A stretch of DNA of 8,268 nucleotides from Prochlorococcus sp. AG-670-O11 (lineage in GTDB: Bacteria > Cyanobacteriota > Cyanobacteriia > PCC-6307 > Cyanobiaceae). Position numbers and translations under genes: made by a program. Each line of letters starts with the position of its first letter. Position 1 is the stretch's first letter. The notes beneath the pieces were generated by a model, which saw nothing but the letters and a program-made list of their open reading frames with translations, had not been told where the DNA came from and did not search any database. Positions 7,907 to 8,268 of the stretch are shown piece by piece. Location: assembly GCA_003211335.1 (NCBI GenBank), contig QCTA01000034.1:1-8268 (forward strand), given 5' to 3'.

Positions 7907-8268
7907 GAAGTCTGCAGATAATTTTATCAACCGCATCTGGATTTCTTACCAAATTTTTATGTTGATAGATCTTTAGGGATATTTTCTCACCCGAATTCAA
8001 ACTCGCTCTCCATCCAGGAAAAACCATAAGATCCCAATAAGTAAAAAAACTAATACAATTAATCTTCCTTAGAAGATAATCGTATCTAGAAAGATCTCTT
8101 AATAAAAGACTATTTATTTTCATTTCAGATATCCCTCTAAAAGGATATTTAGGAATTAATTGGGATGCGAGAGTTCCTTTATGAGGTGAACCAATAGTTA
8201 GAAATCTTCTAGTCCTTTTATAACCATTTAATTTTTTAATCCAATATCTACCAATTATTCCACCCATG
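7899..8268 (-). CDS. Alpha/beta-hydrolase, lipase-like, C-terminal part (5' partial)
   Basis: The frame is open to the window edge and its beginning lies outside. The first visible residues are MGGIIGRYW, the right half of a nucleophile elbow GHS-MGG. The single base left of the preceding codon is C, compatible with Ser (TCC or AGC), so the catalytic serine is probably the codon cut by the window edge and the ATG at 8265-8267 is not the real start. Next comes LTIGSPHKGT (visible residues 23-32), the strand-loop typical of the triacylglycerol lipase/acyl-hydrolase group (COG1075-like). A probable catalytic Asp is at visible residue 79 (in YWDLMVFPG) and a probable catalytic His at 103 (in QHKNLVRNPDAV). 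With all three triad positions accounted for, an active serine esterase or lipase is likely; the substrate cannot be told. It is convergent with, and overlaps by 8 bp, the upstream peptidase gene. Confidence 0.82.
   Translation of the reverse strand, partial: MGGIIGRYWIKKLNGYKRTRRFLTIGSPHKGTLASQLIPKYPFRGISEMKINSLLLRDLSRYDYLLRKINCISFFTYWDLMVFPGWRASLNSGEKISLKIYQHKNLVRNPDAVDKIICRLLN

Noticed and set aside
8265..8267. ATG near the right edge as the start of the hydrolase gene
   Set aside because: It falls within the nucleophile elbow (GHS-MGG), so it is an internal Met and the gene continues outside the window.
1..8268. Mobile elements, CRISPR repeats, tRNA or rRNA genes
   Set aside because: No transposase-like frame, long inverted or direct repeat, regular repeat-spacer pattern or tRNA-like fold was seen by eye; the window is filled by housekeeping genes.

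Overview
The window is AT-rich, densely packed and almost entirely coding. The gene set and order (trpS end, thrS, glk, thrB, ndhD, M3 oligopeptidase, convergent hydrolase) and the protein character point to a marine picocyanobacterium, most likely a high-light-adapted Prochlorococcus. The evidence is the cyanobacterial NdhD, the very strong A/T bias at third codon positions, spacers of only 3-11 nt and weak or absent Shine-Dalgarno sequences. The genus is inferred from recognition; no database search was done.

Layout. Bases 1-4183 read rightward as a tight string: the 3' end of trpS, then thrS (3-nt gap), glk (10-nt gap) and thrB (8-nt gap made only of T). The 79-nt gap 4184-4262 is the largest spacer. 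It holds a weak terminator-like hairpin, a candidate -10 box and a 20-codon upstream reading frame whose stop overlaps the ndhD start. ndhD and the M3-family oligopeptidase follow (11-nt gap). The last 370 nt carry, on the minus strand, the C-terminal part of an alpha/beta-hydrolase (lipase-like) whose catalytic serine lies just outside the window. Its stop codon and that of the peptidase share one 8-bp palindrome.

How the genes fit together. Two aminoacyl-tRNA synthetases (Trp, Thr) are followed by glucokinase and homoserine kinase, the penultimate step of threonine synthesis, so threonine supply and threonine charging sit in one apparent transcription unit. ndhD encodes an antiporter-like proton-pumping subunit of the NDH-1 complex. 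prlC encodes a cytosolic zinc peptidase that would recycle peptides.

The one clearly anomalous locus is thrB. A run of eight G at 3678-3685 puts it out of frame after residue 150, while reading the run as seven G restores an intact 315-residue homoserine kinase. This may be an assembly or sequencing error, a real recent mutation, or a gene rescued by slippage. I saw no mobile element, CRISPR array, tRNA or rRNA, and no sign of a novel multi-gene system.
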